From contig NC_054536.1 of the NCBI RefSeq assembly GCF_017654505.1, positions 11,333,794-11,397,793 on the forward strand: 64,000 nucleotides of DNA, read 5' to 3'. The DNA comes from Polyodon spathula. Its lineage: Eukaryota > Chordata > Actinopteri > Acipenseriformes > Polyodontidae. Every line of letters begins with the position of its first letter. The first letter of the stretch is position 1. Shown here piece by piece: positions 11,812-22,903 of the stretch. The position numbers were made by a program, and so were the translations under genes. A model generated the notes under the pieces. That model had not been told where the DNA came from and ran no database searches. It saw only the letters and a program-made list of their open reading frames with translations.

Positions 11812-11816
<5 letters not shown>
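9900..11816. other. AT-rich DNA, no supported gene
   Basis: A frame at 11456-11734 (92 codons, plus) is the longest, with no recognisable domain and an overlapping open frame on the other strand. I do not call it a gene. The segment at 10250-10700 is less repetitive than its surroundings and could be unique regulatory DNA. Confidence 0.5.

Positions 11817-11905
<89 letters not shown>
11817..11905. repeat. Long AT dinucleotide microsatellite
   Basis: A pure (TA)n tract of about 89 bp. It can form cruciforms and is a likely site of length polymorphism. Confidence 0.97.
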
Positions 11906-11907
<2 letters not shown>

Positions 11908-14312
11908 ATCTCACACAAACTAAATTATTTTAGAACTGTTGCACAAATTCTGCACATCAGTGCAAGGCAAAATATGTTTTGTTATTTCTTATTTCTATCA
12001 ATTATGTAATTTCTGGTGGACTCAGACATAGTTTTTTGCCTTTGAATACCTAGAAAGGAATTTTCATTCAAATATTCTGGTATTTGCCCCAGCACTAATG
12101 TGAAGGATATTTTACTCTTTATCTTTTAGAAATGCCATCCATCAGTTGAACACAAGGACAACAAATAACCTGCCAATATACCTCTGCACACTTGTTTTGG
12201 GGAAGGAAATAACATGAACATGCAACATCGAAAGTATATAAACTATCCAGTATAGCATAACAGATTAAATTAAATTTGCTCTCTAACATAGACCAGATTT
12301 GTTGGGTTTAAGAGACAGAAAACATGATGTAAAAAGACAAACTAGCTTTAATTAAAACTCTTGTTTAGGCAGACAGGTAGAACATGTGCAAGTATGCAAT
12401 CATATCAAGGACAATTCAGCCCTAAATAGCAGCATTACATCTGCTTTTATGATAAATATAATAGATGTATTTGATAAATAATTATTCTGCAGCACGCAGT
12501 TCTATTTTTAACTGAAATGAAGACAAGTGACACCATCTAATCCTCAGAACACACCTGTTTCTTAAAATGACTTAAAGGGAACCTCAGTACTGCCACACTT
12601 TGATTCTGCATGTTGTCTTTTCACTTATTAGTATAAGAGATCTGACCACCGTTTTAATTACATACACTGCATCAATCTCTATCAATTGTCTGGTATACTG
12701 TATGTCAAAGACTCTGATCTTTCAAAGGCATACAATAGATGATGAGCTTTAATTAACACTGTCATGCATCCAGGTTAATAAATGATGTCAGTTGTAGAGG
12801 TTAAAATCTGACAGTCATTGTAAGTCAAAGTCAGCTGGACCATCTTTGCTGAACCGATCGCTCTGTACACAAGCAAGGCCATTAGCTATTTAATATCTAC
12901 CATAGCTGTGGCTGGTTAGAAGGAAGTTGACCTGTTTTATGTATGCCTATCCTGAAAATGTAGTGAATGCGTAAGATGTGTTTGCTGGCCAGATGGACAC
13001 AATTGATAACAATCGTACTCAATTTTGAGATCATAATTATAATGGAAAACAAAGACACTACAAAAAAGTCATTGTCATTGTTATTGTACTGGTATATATG
13101 AATTCTACAAACTACAGTTTTAAGATGCATTTCACAATAAAACAAATGGTTTACATTGGCACATATTTTCTGTTTAACACTTTTGTTGTAAATCCCTTTT
13201 TCACAGCAATGCCTGTATATAATAATTTTGTATTTCATCAAGCGTGTGGAATGGGTGCAAGAAGTAGAAAAAAGCAATACAATAGAAAATATACTTAATA
13301 ACTCAATAGTTTATAAATTCCCCACAGCAGTATTTTAAACAGAAGTAAATAAGCTATTTCATATTCTGTGAAACACTTTAAGGATGTTGTAAAACTATTA
13401 AGCATTTTACTAATAAATAATTTTCTTTTCCAAATACTCATTTTGCATTCAGGACAGAAAAAAAAAAATCCCTTAGGAATTAAAGTCATTTCAACAGCAA
13501 ATGTTAACTGTCAAAGAATTAATGGGACAAAGCCCTTACACTAATGAAACACTGAAGAATTATGTCATCCTTAAATGTCTTGGAGATGCTATTGATAATC
13601 AGTTGATTTCTAGTGCACTGCTTCAGCCATGTCCAGAATGCTAAAGAGGAGAGTTTTTTTTTTTTAAGGGTAACTAACCACATATTAAACAATTAGCTAA
13701 AAAAGGAAAGCAAGCACAGTCTGAAAGGTAATTTGGGGGATGAATTGTTGTGGATGGCATAGCAGTTACACTCTGCAAAAGACATGAACCTGAAGCCTAT
13801 TTGTTAAAATTTGGTACCTTTCTGTAAAGCACAATCAAAATCTCTTCTTTTTTGTTATAGAGAGGTTATTATACTTCTTCATAATTTCCCTAGCCAATGT
13901 GACAGGTTGCATGTGTGACCTGCTGCTGCTACACTTACAAATGACCCTGCTGATGTGACAAGGTTACGAGATATTAGCTCAAAGAAAACATTCAAGGGCA
14001 TTGATCCTTTTGTACAAAGGGAACTGTAAATCAGTCATTTTGCATTTATGAAACATTCAGCCTTATTACATTTTATATACTTGAGGATTAATATCCTTAA
14101 AATAAATATGTCGCTATATACTATGTATGCATTCTGATGGTGCTTGCCAGGCTTTCAAAACACATTCCATGCCACCCCATAAAAATCAAAAATTACCAAT
14201 AAGCACAATAAACCTGTACAATATATTAATCACTCGTAAACAGAACAACTTGCATACTTAAGGGAACATAAACACAATAAAAAATAAATGACAAAATCAA
14301 TGATGGTTTCTT
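11906..14312. other. AT-rich unique DNA
   Basis: No supported gene. Frames at 12897-13489 have no recognisable domain. The stretch 12550-12900 is low in simple repeats and might contain regulatory DNA, but nothing in the sequence proves it. Confidence 0.5.
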
Positions 14313-14315
14313 CTA

Positions 14316-14376
14316 AGTACTTACTGTTGGTGCTAAAAATAGATGCATTCTGTAGTACTTACTGTTGGTGCTAAAA
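14316..14376. repeat. Short direct duplication
   Basis: AGTACTTACTGTTGGTGCTA occurs at 14316 and again 38 bp later at 14354, separated by AT-rich spacer. It lies just outside the LTR-like segment that follows and may reflect local slippage. Confidence 0.75.
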
Positions 14377-14429
14377 TTGACAGATTCTGTGAATTCTGTG
14401 AAAACTGTAAATGAATGTGTTCGAGGCAG

Positions 14430-14655
14430 TGTGCCAGGTTGGCCGAGTAATGACGTTCCCAGACCAGACAGCTGACAGAGAGATGAGAGACACACAGGCA
14501 CTGCAAAACACTGCCCACAGAGTGAAATAAAAGGTGTAAACAAATCTCAAACAGAAATCCAACAAATACCTTGCCGGTCTGCCCAGCACTAGTAGCAATT
14601 TATTTTTATTTTTATTTTTATTTTCTATTTAGTTTTTCCTGTTTCTTTCTTTCTT

Positions 14656-14693
<38 letters not shown>

Positions 14694-15053
14694 CTCGCAT
14701 GCACGCACACACACGTGCACATTCCTCCTATCTAACACAGAAATAGACAGGTTTATATACTCATGGCCATCTCCAAATCAATGCCCTATTGATTAATTCG
14801 GAGACGGCCACATTCTGCAAGAGTTTTAGTTTGCATGGACGACACAATAATCGCCAATTATGCATTCACACAAGCTGTCTGGCAGAGACGAGATGCTAAC
14901 ACAGCCTCTGCCAGACCACAATCAAACCAATGAAACAAAAAAACATTGTATTTTAAATCAACGCAAAATACATTCAAAATCATACAACAACAACATCTCC
15001 TGTTTAAATAATCTTAAGCAACACACTTTATCAGCAGGGCTTTGCCCTGCACC
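14430..15053 (-). mobile_element. LTR-like segment, family B
   Basis: The layout matches the solo LTR at 56926-57546 on the same strand: a U5/R part with TTTATT repeats (minus-strand AATAAA, about 14595-14626), a TC-rich tract, a TATA-like TATATAAA (complement of 14752-14759), then the conserved block GAGACGGCCACATTCTGCA (GAGATGGCCACCTTCTGCA in the other copy). The upstream end carries the near-palindrome CAGGGCTTTGCCCTG. Exact termini are uncertain because no clear target duplication was seen. No internal genes adjoin. Confidence 0.55.
14642..14697. repeat. (TTTC)n-(CT)n microsatellite
   Basis: A pyrimidine-only simple repeat inside the LTR-like segment. On the minus strand it is (GA)n. Confidence 0.95.
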
Positions 15054-15232
15054 GTCTAATTCATTCTAATCACTGAAACACATTATTTTTGGTCTACCTA
15101 TACAGTATAATTATCTTCATCCAGTCTTCCAACAGATGTATTTGTTACATTTGTTATAGAGCACACAACCAAGGTAGTGGCCTGTTTATACCATGCTTTA
15201 AAAACTATTTTAATGGACACCCTGTCTGATAA

Positions 15233-15638
15233 CACTATGTAACACAATTTTTGTTCCTGGGTAGTAAGTGTTATTTCCTAATTGCTTATGCCTCAAAAGT
15301 ATAGAAAATGGCTATTATTCCCCACAAACTTTGCTTTTGTGACCAGGACAGTGATATTTCAAAATATCACTATTTCCAATGGGAAAACGGGCAAATGTGA
15401 GTCTTTTCGTTCACATAAAGTCAGAAAAAAACAACATATGAATCCAAATTAACATGTATGTATACTAAAGTAATACAAAAATGACTGCAAAAGATTTAGA
15501 AGTGAGTAATTTTTCGAGATTTACAATTATACTGTATTTACAGTATAATTTACAGTATTCTATACTTTTGAGGCATAAGCAATTAGGAAATAACACTTAT
15601 TACCCAGGAACAAAAAAAAAAAAAATTGTTACACGGTG
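15233..15638. mobile_element. Non-autonomous DNA transposon, CACTA-type ends
   Basis: The ends are CACTATGTAACACAATTTT and, read inward on the other strand, CACCGTGTAACAATTTT. The inverted arms run about 15233-15305 and 15558-15638, with long matched blocks such as CCTAATTGCTTATGCCTCAA. TAA flanks both ends (15230-15232 and 15639-15641), consistent with a 3-bp target duplication. The centre has a second palindrome, AGTGATATTTCAAAATATCACT (about 15349-15370), and no long reading frame. CAC...GTG ends with a 2-4 bp duplication fit the CMC (CACTA/Chapaev/Mirage) superfamily. This is a MITE that would need a transposase supplied in trans. Confidence 0.75.
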
Positions 15639-15641
15639 TAA

Positions 15642-16130
15642 CTTTTACAAAGGTTAGTATAACAGAGGAAAGAAGTAACAATAGTTAAACATAAGTGTTG
15701 CCCAGCTGAAACTATGAACACTCTGGCCATCTGGATTCTGGTTTTTCAAGTATGGCCATGTTGACATAAACAACATGACTAAACAGCAGCACTATTCTGC
15801 TGATGTCAGGAGAAAATAATGTGTTTTATTCAGAGCACAAGGAGGGAGCTACTTCAGCTTGTTAATCCTGACTGACATCAAGCAGTCTGTTTTTATTTTA
15901 ATGCGTACAGTTCCTGGTTGACATTGTTGTTTGTTAGCCATTTTATGCAATTTTATAAGTTGTGCATATTTACATCCAATCTTGTTGTCATTTTCATATA
16001 CAGTGCTGAAACCAACTATTTAAACTCACTGTCAATAGTGATCTATTTAAAGGGACAAATTGATAAAACTTGTACATGTGACAGCCCAAAGTACAATTTT
16101 TCAGCCCTTGCAAAAAAAAAAAAACCCCAG
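15642..16130. other. AT-rich non-coding DNA
   Basis: Nothing recognisable apart from an A run near 16111-16123. The frame at 15918-16193 runs through the hairpin below and is not supported as a gene. Confidence 0.5.
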
Positions 16131-16195
16131 TATTGTAATTTATATACAGTTCTGAAATTGATTTTCAATTTCAGAACTCTATATAAATTATAATA
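16131..16195. repeat. Near-perfect 62-bp hairpin
   Basis: The left arm TATTGTAATTTATATACAGT continuing to GAAATTGA is mirrored by TCAATTTC...AATTATAATA, with a loop of only about 3 bases. Arm mismatches are few. It could be a folded MITE or the joint of an inverted duplication. A transcript would form a long stem, but no transcription evidence exists here. Confidence 0.8.
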
Positions 16196-17862
16196 CATTT
16201 TTTTTATTTTTTTTAAATTAAAATGTATTTTTATTGTCTTGTCATAATTATCAGGACAAATGAATTGATCTTCTTAGCATGTTGTGTACTTAGAAAAATA
16301 CAGCATACATTGACTGATTCTCTTTAATAAAGACACATGCAATCATCAATTGTCACACTTCAGGGTTCAGATAAAGTTACACAAAGCAAATCTGTGTCAA
16401 GGTGGCAATATACTGTTGTCAGCTTCTGTGGTAATATAACGTAACAAGGTGAAGGAAACAAATGTACAATGGACTTGCTGACAGTCTCTGATTAACTGAC
16501 TGCAGGATTTAATTTTAAGACATTAATCACTAAAATAGATGCGGTATATCTTTTATTTTCTTTTTGAAGCTTTGATAAAACTGGTGGGCTTCTTTCCTGC
16601 TTGATTTTGTTAAGCACAAGGTAGCCTTGTTTCTGTCAGCTGCTTCTGTCAGCATATTTAAAGCACCACTATATGGTATCTGTGTCTGTCAGAAAGTCAC
16701 TGTCACTTACTTATCTGACAGCCACTTTTGGGTGCTGTCATCTATTGCTTGTTAATATCAGTCAATCTGTTGCTTGGAACCTCAAAATACAAAACGGGAA
16801 TGGGTTGTTGTCTAAGACGTGGATCTCTACTGGAAATCTAGGGTTATGAAACTTGCTTACCTATATACATGTCCAAGAATGTGAGAGCCCCATCCTCATT
16901 TATAACACCTTGATTACAAGCAAGAGCAGGTTTACAGCCTTTAATGAAAGTGAACGTGGACAGACCAATACTGGAGTGTTGTTCTAATTTTGGAGATTTC
17001 AACTATACAGATACCTATTGACCATTTGGGTTATCCAAATCATTTACCACATTACGTTCATATTTTTTCCCCAAATATGAGCTATTCTTGACTATTATGA
17101 CTTCAATTACCGGTAATGAGCAGATCAAAGGTTTATTCTGAATGATGTGTTTGCTTCAGTGGACTGTTTTAATTGGGTGTGGATTTTTAAAATATGCTTA
17201 TTAATTTATCTGTATTAAAGGAATGCTAATCAATGATTCCAAATCCATTTACCAAGAAGCAGCAGAAACTTCCCATCTAAAGCATTGTCTTTGAATTACA
17301 CATATAGAGTATGCATCTAGTATACAGGAGGCTAGAGGATAAAACGCCTTTAATAATAGACAAGAAAATATACTTTTTAAAAACCTTGGTTTGCACTACA
17401 TACATGCTGTAGATGCACTGCAAAAGGGACAATTACACATCTTTCAATATTTTGTTCATTTCTGCTAATTGTATTTCAATTGCTAATACTGACGGACAAT
17501 TGACTAGAGAGATACTGGTAAAGGAAGATCATCTCTTAATAAGATTAGAATTAAATGAATTATCTCCATATTGTGTTTTGTGTGTTTTTTAGATAGCAAG
17601 GATGTAGACCTCTAGAGATTTTGGATCTTGATCTTTTTCCTAGGGCAGAAGGGAAGCTGGGATCAAGCAATCCTTCTCAAAATGTGTAATTGTTGGTTCC
17701 TGGGTAAGCTACTCTCTTTGAATAATTCGTACATGATTATCATTTCATACCAGCTGTGTGCAGGCTTCAGGAGTAGACTGTTTATAATGCCGTTGCTACA
17801 TGTACTATACTTCGATGCAGTGGGGTGCTCATAACTCTCCTGTTGTCATTCACACATTGCAT

Positions 17863-17895
<33 letters not shown>

Positions 17896-19389
17896 GTATC
17901 CTTCAACAAGTAATATACTGCCTTAATTAATACAGAATAACTAGGATGTAATATCTTGAATATCCCATGCTCGAATATCCCACTTTAGATAAATGCAAAA
18001 TATTTTAATGAGACATATCTCACATTTCAATGCTTCCCCCAAGCATCTATCAATTATTGCCAATAAAGAATGACAGGGAAAAAGTATGGTGACTGGAAAT
18101 TCAGTGTGGTATCAGTCTTGACAATGACAAATCAAAAAATATATACCGTACCGAGGAGTATAACAGTGTCCAAAAATATATATTACCACCAGGTAAGGTT
18201 AATTATATATATAAATATATGGTAACACTTTTCATTAAGACCCATATTCATAAAAATTACTGTTGGATATGTAATACTTTAAAGCATAACCAATAAGGGT
18301 TCATTCTGTGTTAAGTTATAAAAGGGCACTATATCTAATTGACACTACCGTATTCTGTTTTATTATTTTTATTTATCAGCCAGGATTTGTATCTGATCAA
18401 ATTTTAACAAATCGCCGCAGTCTGCAGCCCTTGCATGGCGTTTTTTAATCTGAGCTGTCTATTGTACTTCAATCTGCCTTGTTCTTCAATCAGACGTGTC
18501 AGTTAGCAGGTACTGTATCTCCTGTCATTTATTTTTAGATATTTAGGGTCACTCAGGTTACTAAATATGTCAGAACTAAACACAATAAATCGGCACAGTC
18601 TGCAGCCTTTAGTTTACATGACTTCTTGTCTGTGAAAATGAGTCACCAAAGGTATGACTGCTGATCAGTGCTTAGATTTACTACAGAATTTATCTGAAAG
18701 TGAATCTGGTGACAAAAAAGTTTTTTGCCACTGACAAAAACCTCACCGTCTCCTGTATCATGCCAGTAATAGTGTTTAACATGACAGTATTTCATCAGGT
18801 GATGCATAAACGCCATTTACCATCAAAAAACATCACTCATCATTATTCGTATTCTTTGCATATTATTCGTCTGATTCATAAATCTATTGTGCCATTAATT
18901 GACCTTTACCGGCATTATAATTAACATGTGCCTCAGACTAGGTGTAGAATGAGATGCATCTTAACCGTTTAATTTCATAGCAAAAGTCAGTAAATAATAA
19001 GAAATATCTATGTTTAATTATCCAGTAATTACATAATTTAAGTATTTTGTTATTTGTAATGTATACATTAAATTGCATTGTTATCTCATCTGAATAGGAC
19101 AGACTACTTACTGATTGGAAAACATAAATCACGTTTGTCGCCCACGTGAGAAGAACCCGCAGATTTGAACTGCGACGTGATGGTGTAAACAGATTGTGTA
19201 TGCCATTGACATCTTAACTAGGGGACATGACCCACTATATACCTCTGACAATTGGTTAGATAAAATACCTTGGTAACATTCCGTGATGATAAATCACATC
19301 TAAACACTTTACTAGCCGTTAAAATAACCAGGCAGTAGTTTTATAAATCATGTGGTCGGAAATTAAGCCATCTTTTATGAATATGGCAG
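16196..19389. other. AT-rich unique DNA
   Basis: No supported gene. It contains a (CA)n tract at 17866-17893. Near 18218 the phrase GGTAACACTTTTCATTAAGA resembles ends of repeats common in fish, without a definable second end. Short frames at 17628-18924 have no recognisable domain. Confidence 0.5.
17866..17893. repeat. (CA)n microsatellite
   Basis: About 14 CA units. Confidence 0.95.
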
Positions 19390-19619
19390 TGACAGGGTGC
19401 CCACCTCTTGTGTGTTATTATTTAACATGTTAAAGTTTATTTGTTTGGCCCTTGTGCCCTTTTTGCTTAGTGTTTTGTACAAATCGTTATTTTGTTTATT
19501 ATTTAATAAATGCGCTGAGCGTCGTTGCATTTCAGTTTTACCCCGCCATACCTTGTTTTGACTATTGCTTCCTGAACCTGACGTCACCACCCACATGCCA
19601 CACAAAGCCATCTGTGACA
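19390..19619 (+). mobile_element. Mini solo LTR (230 bp), family C
   Basis: It begins TGACAGGGTGCCCACC and ends TCTGTGACA, with near-matching 5-bp flanks GGCAG (19385-19389) and AGCAG (19620-19624). It contains AATAAA (19505-19510) and a 3' segment like that of the 642-bp LTR at 63.1 kb (CTTCCTG...TGAC...CACC...GCC...TCTGTGACA). Its 5' start also resembles that LTR. The U3 promoter part is absent, so it looks like an internally deleted relative. No TATA box is seen. Confidence 0.6.
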
Positions 19620-19624
19620 AGCAG

Positions 19625-20564
19625 GCATATTCATTCATAAAGCTACCGATTAGCTTCATTGACAATCACTCTGCACATTGTACTCAAGGACCCAAAATTT
19701 CCCTTGATTGTGGACTGTGACCCAGTTCCTGATTCTAAGCCTTTCAGCTGGTTCTTCACGCTTTAAGGAAGTTAATCACTGCTTATTTCCCATTTTTGAG
19801 GAACTTATCTTTTGAATTAGGCACTATAATTTTCATTCAGTGGCACTCAGTGGACACATTCTTAGAGACTTTCATCACTTGTGCATACTTATAACATTTC
19901 GTTTTATATAGTTATGCCTATTTAACACCATCTTCATTTTGTGTTATACTTATTTACCTAACTACTGGATAATCTTAGAGAATCAAATGGGTGCAATGCT
20001 TTTCTTTGAGAAGGTAGAGAAATGTTTGTAATACTGCATTTGCTGTCCTTCAGAGAAATAACACTCAATGCTATTTGACAATCAGGACAAATATACAATC
20101 TTATAAGAATATTCTCTTTGATATGTAGTGTATCTTCCAAATTATTTCTTTTAGAAAAATGGTTTTTAAACAGGTTCTTTTACCCCATCCCAATGGCAAC
20201 AAAAACTCTGCTGTATGATTCACTTATCTCTTACATCGTTATATCTGTCCAGTCGTTGTTCTAGGGCTCTTTAGTCTTAATGTAATGGTGTTTGACACAT
20301 TGAAGTCTGTTAGCCTTTCCTTCCATGTTTACAAAACCTTCTGTCTGCTATATGACAATTAAGACATGCTGATGGATGACATCTTTTGACAGCCAGAAAC
20401 AGACTATTATTTTTAGATGCATTTAACTGCACAGTAAGTTTAATTGCTGTCAGACACTTTTACAAACTAGATGCTTTTGGCTGTTGTTCAGTTTTGTGGT
20501 TACATTACTTGTCCTTGTCTTGCATTGCTGTGCATAATGGACAACACCATGTGGTTACATACTG
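19625..20564. other. AT-rich non-coding DNA
   Basis: No supported gene or repeat boundary. Confidence 0.5.
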
Positions 20565-20689
20565 GGCCTCATTCACTAAATGGTGGTAAATGACCAGAGT
20601 TACCGCTTGGCGGGGAAAGCCACACTGCGGAAAAATGAAGCAGTAGCCGCTCTATTCACTAAGCTAATTATGTGTCACACCTACAAAGG

Positions 20690-20690
<1 letters not shown>
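20565..20690 (+). mobile_element. Possible Harbinger-type terminal sequence
   Basis: GGGCCTCATTCACTAAATGG resembles GGGCC...TTCACTAA ends seen on PIF/Harbinger elements, and a second TATTCACTAAG lies at about 20655. Harbinger coding remains follow 1.3 kb downstream on the same side, which supports the idea. A convincing matching right end was not found (a weak TTAAGTGAATATGG at about 22613). Confidence 0.35.

Positions 20691-20758
<68 letters not shown>
20690..20758. repeat. (TTA)n microsatellite
   Basis: About 23 TTA units, translated as a false poly-leucine tract in one frame. Confidence 0.97.
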
Positions 20759-20761
<3 letters not shown>

Positions 20762-21018
20762 TAATAATCATGTTGTCACTATTTTCTTGTTTTGCTTTCA
20801 CTTTATTATGAGTTTGAGATTTATGACACTTTATTCATTATTTTTATTGATTTACTTTGAGCCTGTGGCTGTGGATTTGTTGTGTGTTTTTAAGGCACTA
20901 TTTGCAGGTAGACTAATAAACTGATGAGCCTCAGCTGAACAATTGACCATCTTCTTAATTATGGGCTGAGCTGCTAACTAGCTGCCTACTATTTATACCA
21001 ACCCGTTTGGCTAAAGAA

Positions 21019-21597
21019 AGGAGAACATAGGAGAGAGAACACTGGAGAAAGAACACTGGAGAGAGAACACAGGAGAGAAAACACTGGAGAAAGAACACTG
21101 AGAGAGAACATAGGAGAGAGAACACAGGAGAAAGAACACTGGAGAAGGTCACTGGAGAGAGAACACAGGAGAAGGACACTGGAGAGAGAACACAGGAAAG
21201 AGAACACCGGAGAAGGACACTAGAGAAAGAAGACAGAAGAGAGAACACTAGAGAGAGAACACTGGAGAAGGACACTGGAGAAAGAACAGAGGAGAGAGAA
21301 CACAGGAGAGAGAACACTGGAGAAGGACACTGGAGAGAGAACAGAGGAGAGAACACTGGAGAGAGAACACAGGAGAGAACACAGGAGAGAGAATAAAGTA
21401 GAGAACACTGGAGAGAGAACACTAGAGAAGGACACTGGAGAGAGAACAGAGGAGAGAGAACAGAGGAGGGAGAACACTGGAGGGAGAACACTGGAGGGAG
21501 AACACAGGAGAGAGAACACAGGAGAGAGAAAACATGAGGCAGAACACAGGAAAGAGAACACAGGAGGGAGAACACTGGAGAGAGAACATCGAAGGAA
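21019..21597. repeat. Purine-rich minisatellite, unit GGAGAGAGAACACT
   Basis: Imperfect tandem copies of a 13-16 bp unit (GGAGAGAGAACACT/A with a GGAGAAGGACACT variant) run for about 580 bp. The plus strand is almost pyrimidine-free except for C and T in each AACAC(T). Lack of TA-rich words leaves all minus-strand frames open, giving spurious 64-206 codon frames rich in Ser, Leu, Cys and Val. It lies between the possible Harbinger end and the Harbinger coding remnants, so it may have expanded inside that element. Confidence 0.9.
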
Positions 21598-21957
21598 TGT
21601 GCTGACCGAGAACCAAGATGCAGAGAGAGAGGACGAAGGAGAATCCACTATGTCAATATTATTTGTTTTAAAAGCAACACTGCTGCTGGATTGTTTACCT
21701 GCAGACTTGCGTATCTGGCATGACGTGGGCGTGTGCTTGTGCTGTGCTGCAGTGAGGAACTGAACTGTGAGATAGATGAGATGAAGAGGAATCCACTATG
21801 TCGATACTATTTGTTCTACAAGCAATCACTGTTTAGTCACATATGCATAAATAAAGCAAGCTAAATGATTAATTTGCAAGTTGTCACATCGTGCGAAATT
21901 ATGCACGAGGTGTAGGCTACACACACTTTATTCGGTTCTGAGTTTGTCACAGTGACA
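21598..21957. other. Non-coding sequence between minisatellite and Harbinger relic
   Basis: A segment near 21640-21680 (AATCCACTATGTCAATATTATTTGTTTTA...) recurs in diverged form at 21790-21825, a local duplication of about 35 bp about 150 bp apart. No coding content is supported. Confidence 0.55.
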
Positions 21958-22100
21958 ATGACCCAGGACAACAGATTGAGGAATCTACAGTTTACAGAAC
22001 AGGAGCTAAATGTATTAGCAGAGGAAAGTGGTGGGGGATTATGAAAGGTTTTTAGTGCTGAATCATCGAGAACATTAACTTCAATGAAGAGGGCCATCAA
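21958..22100 (+). pseudogene. Harbinger Myb-like protein, N-terminal remnant
   Basis: The frame from 21958 reads MTQDNRLRNLQFTEQELNVL then stops after 28 codons. Past the stop the same frame continues with ESSRTLTSMKRAIN-like sequence. PIF/Harbinger elements carry a second gene for a Myb/SANT-like DNA-binding protein whose start has this NF(T)xxEhxhLhxE pattern. Only the beginning survives. It converges on the transposase relic on the opposite strand, the gene arrangement known for Harbinger elements. The assignment rests mostly on this pairing. Confidence 0.5.
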
Positions 22101-22146
22101 TAGCCCAAATAAATTGGAAAGCCAGACACTTTATAAAAGGCCACTT

Positions 22147-22510
22147 TTATATTTGGAGATCATCTGTCTCTCTGGGATAATAGATATACTGCCCGGTGCA
22201 TTTCAACAGGACATTCAGTACCTGCTGTAAACACCGGGAAAAGGTGGGTTGGTATATCTCACCAATTGCTGACACTGTTGTCTGAAACAACCCAGGTGCT
22301 ATATAATGCAGTGTGCACAGCAATTTCACTAGACCTGGCACTGCATAACTCTTATCTATAAGTGGCTCTAGATCAGATTTTATCTCCTCATATAAGGCTA
22401 GGATGATATCTGTACTCAACCTGTATCTGGTTAGTACCTCCTCCTCACACAGCCCTAGTAATGTTTGCCTCATCTGAAATACTCTCTCCCTGACTCTTCT
22501 TGCTCACCTG
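22147..22510 (-). pseudogene. Harbinger (HARBI1-like) transposase, N-terminal remnant
   Basis: The minus-strand frame includes RRVRERVFQMRQ, then LTRYRLSTDIILALYEEI, later VPGLVKLLCTLHYIAPGLFQ and PTFSRCLQQVLNVLL. This matches the N-terminal part of PIF/Harbinger transposases: the RYRhs start, the L..L.hhA.G.fQ region and the Q.shSR helix-turn-helix-like segment. The frame stops after YYPRETDDLQI, before the DDE nuclease domain, so about 230 residues of a typical ~350-residue protein are missing. The deletion joins it almost directly to the Myb-like remnant. It is inactive. Confidence 0.75.
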
Positions 22511-22806
22511 TGCAGCTCTTTGCTCTCATTTGTGCTCTTCTCTTGGTTCCGCCTGGTTTTAATAAGCAGTACTTTTAACACACGCTGAGGCACCTAGTAA
22601 AGTTAGCACTCTTAAGTGAATATGGTTTGCATTCACTGTATTTTGTGACGTAATTTGCATACATTTCCACACATTAACAATATTCATTATATTTAAATGA
22701 CTCGAACAAGGTGCTTTTTCCACACGCTTTTTTCCCATTCGCTAGGTTGTCTGTCACTAGTTACTGAATACAGTATGTGTCCAAAGCACGCAGTATAGGG
22801 GCTTAC

Positions 22807-22814
<8 letters not shown>
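22511..22814. other. Probable 5' flank of Harbinger remnant, then unique DNA
   Basis: No coding content. It may include the right side of the Harbinger element (AAGTTAGCACTCTTAAGTGA at about 22599), but no clean terminal inverted repeat was found. Confidence 0.35.

Positions 22815-22898
<84 letters not shown>
22815..22898. repeat. Long AT dinucleotide microsatellite
   Basis: A (TA)n tract of about 84 bp preceded by short (TG)n. Confidence 0.97.

Positions 22899-22903
<5 letters not shown>

Noticed and set aside
20580..20924. 114-codon frame with a poly-leucine run
   Set aside because: The run is the (TTA)n microsatellite. No homology on either side.
20955..21575. 206-codon minus-strand frame rich in Ser/Leu/Cys/Val
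   Set aside because: It is the translation of the purine minisatellite. All three minus frames are open and show the same repeat, with no domain or codon signal.
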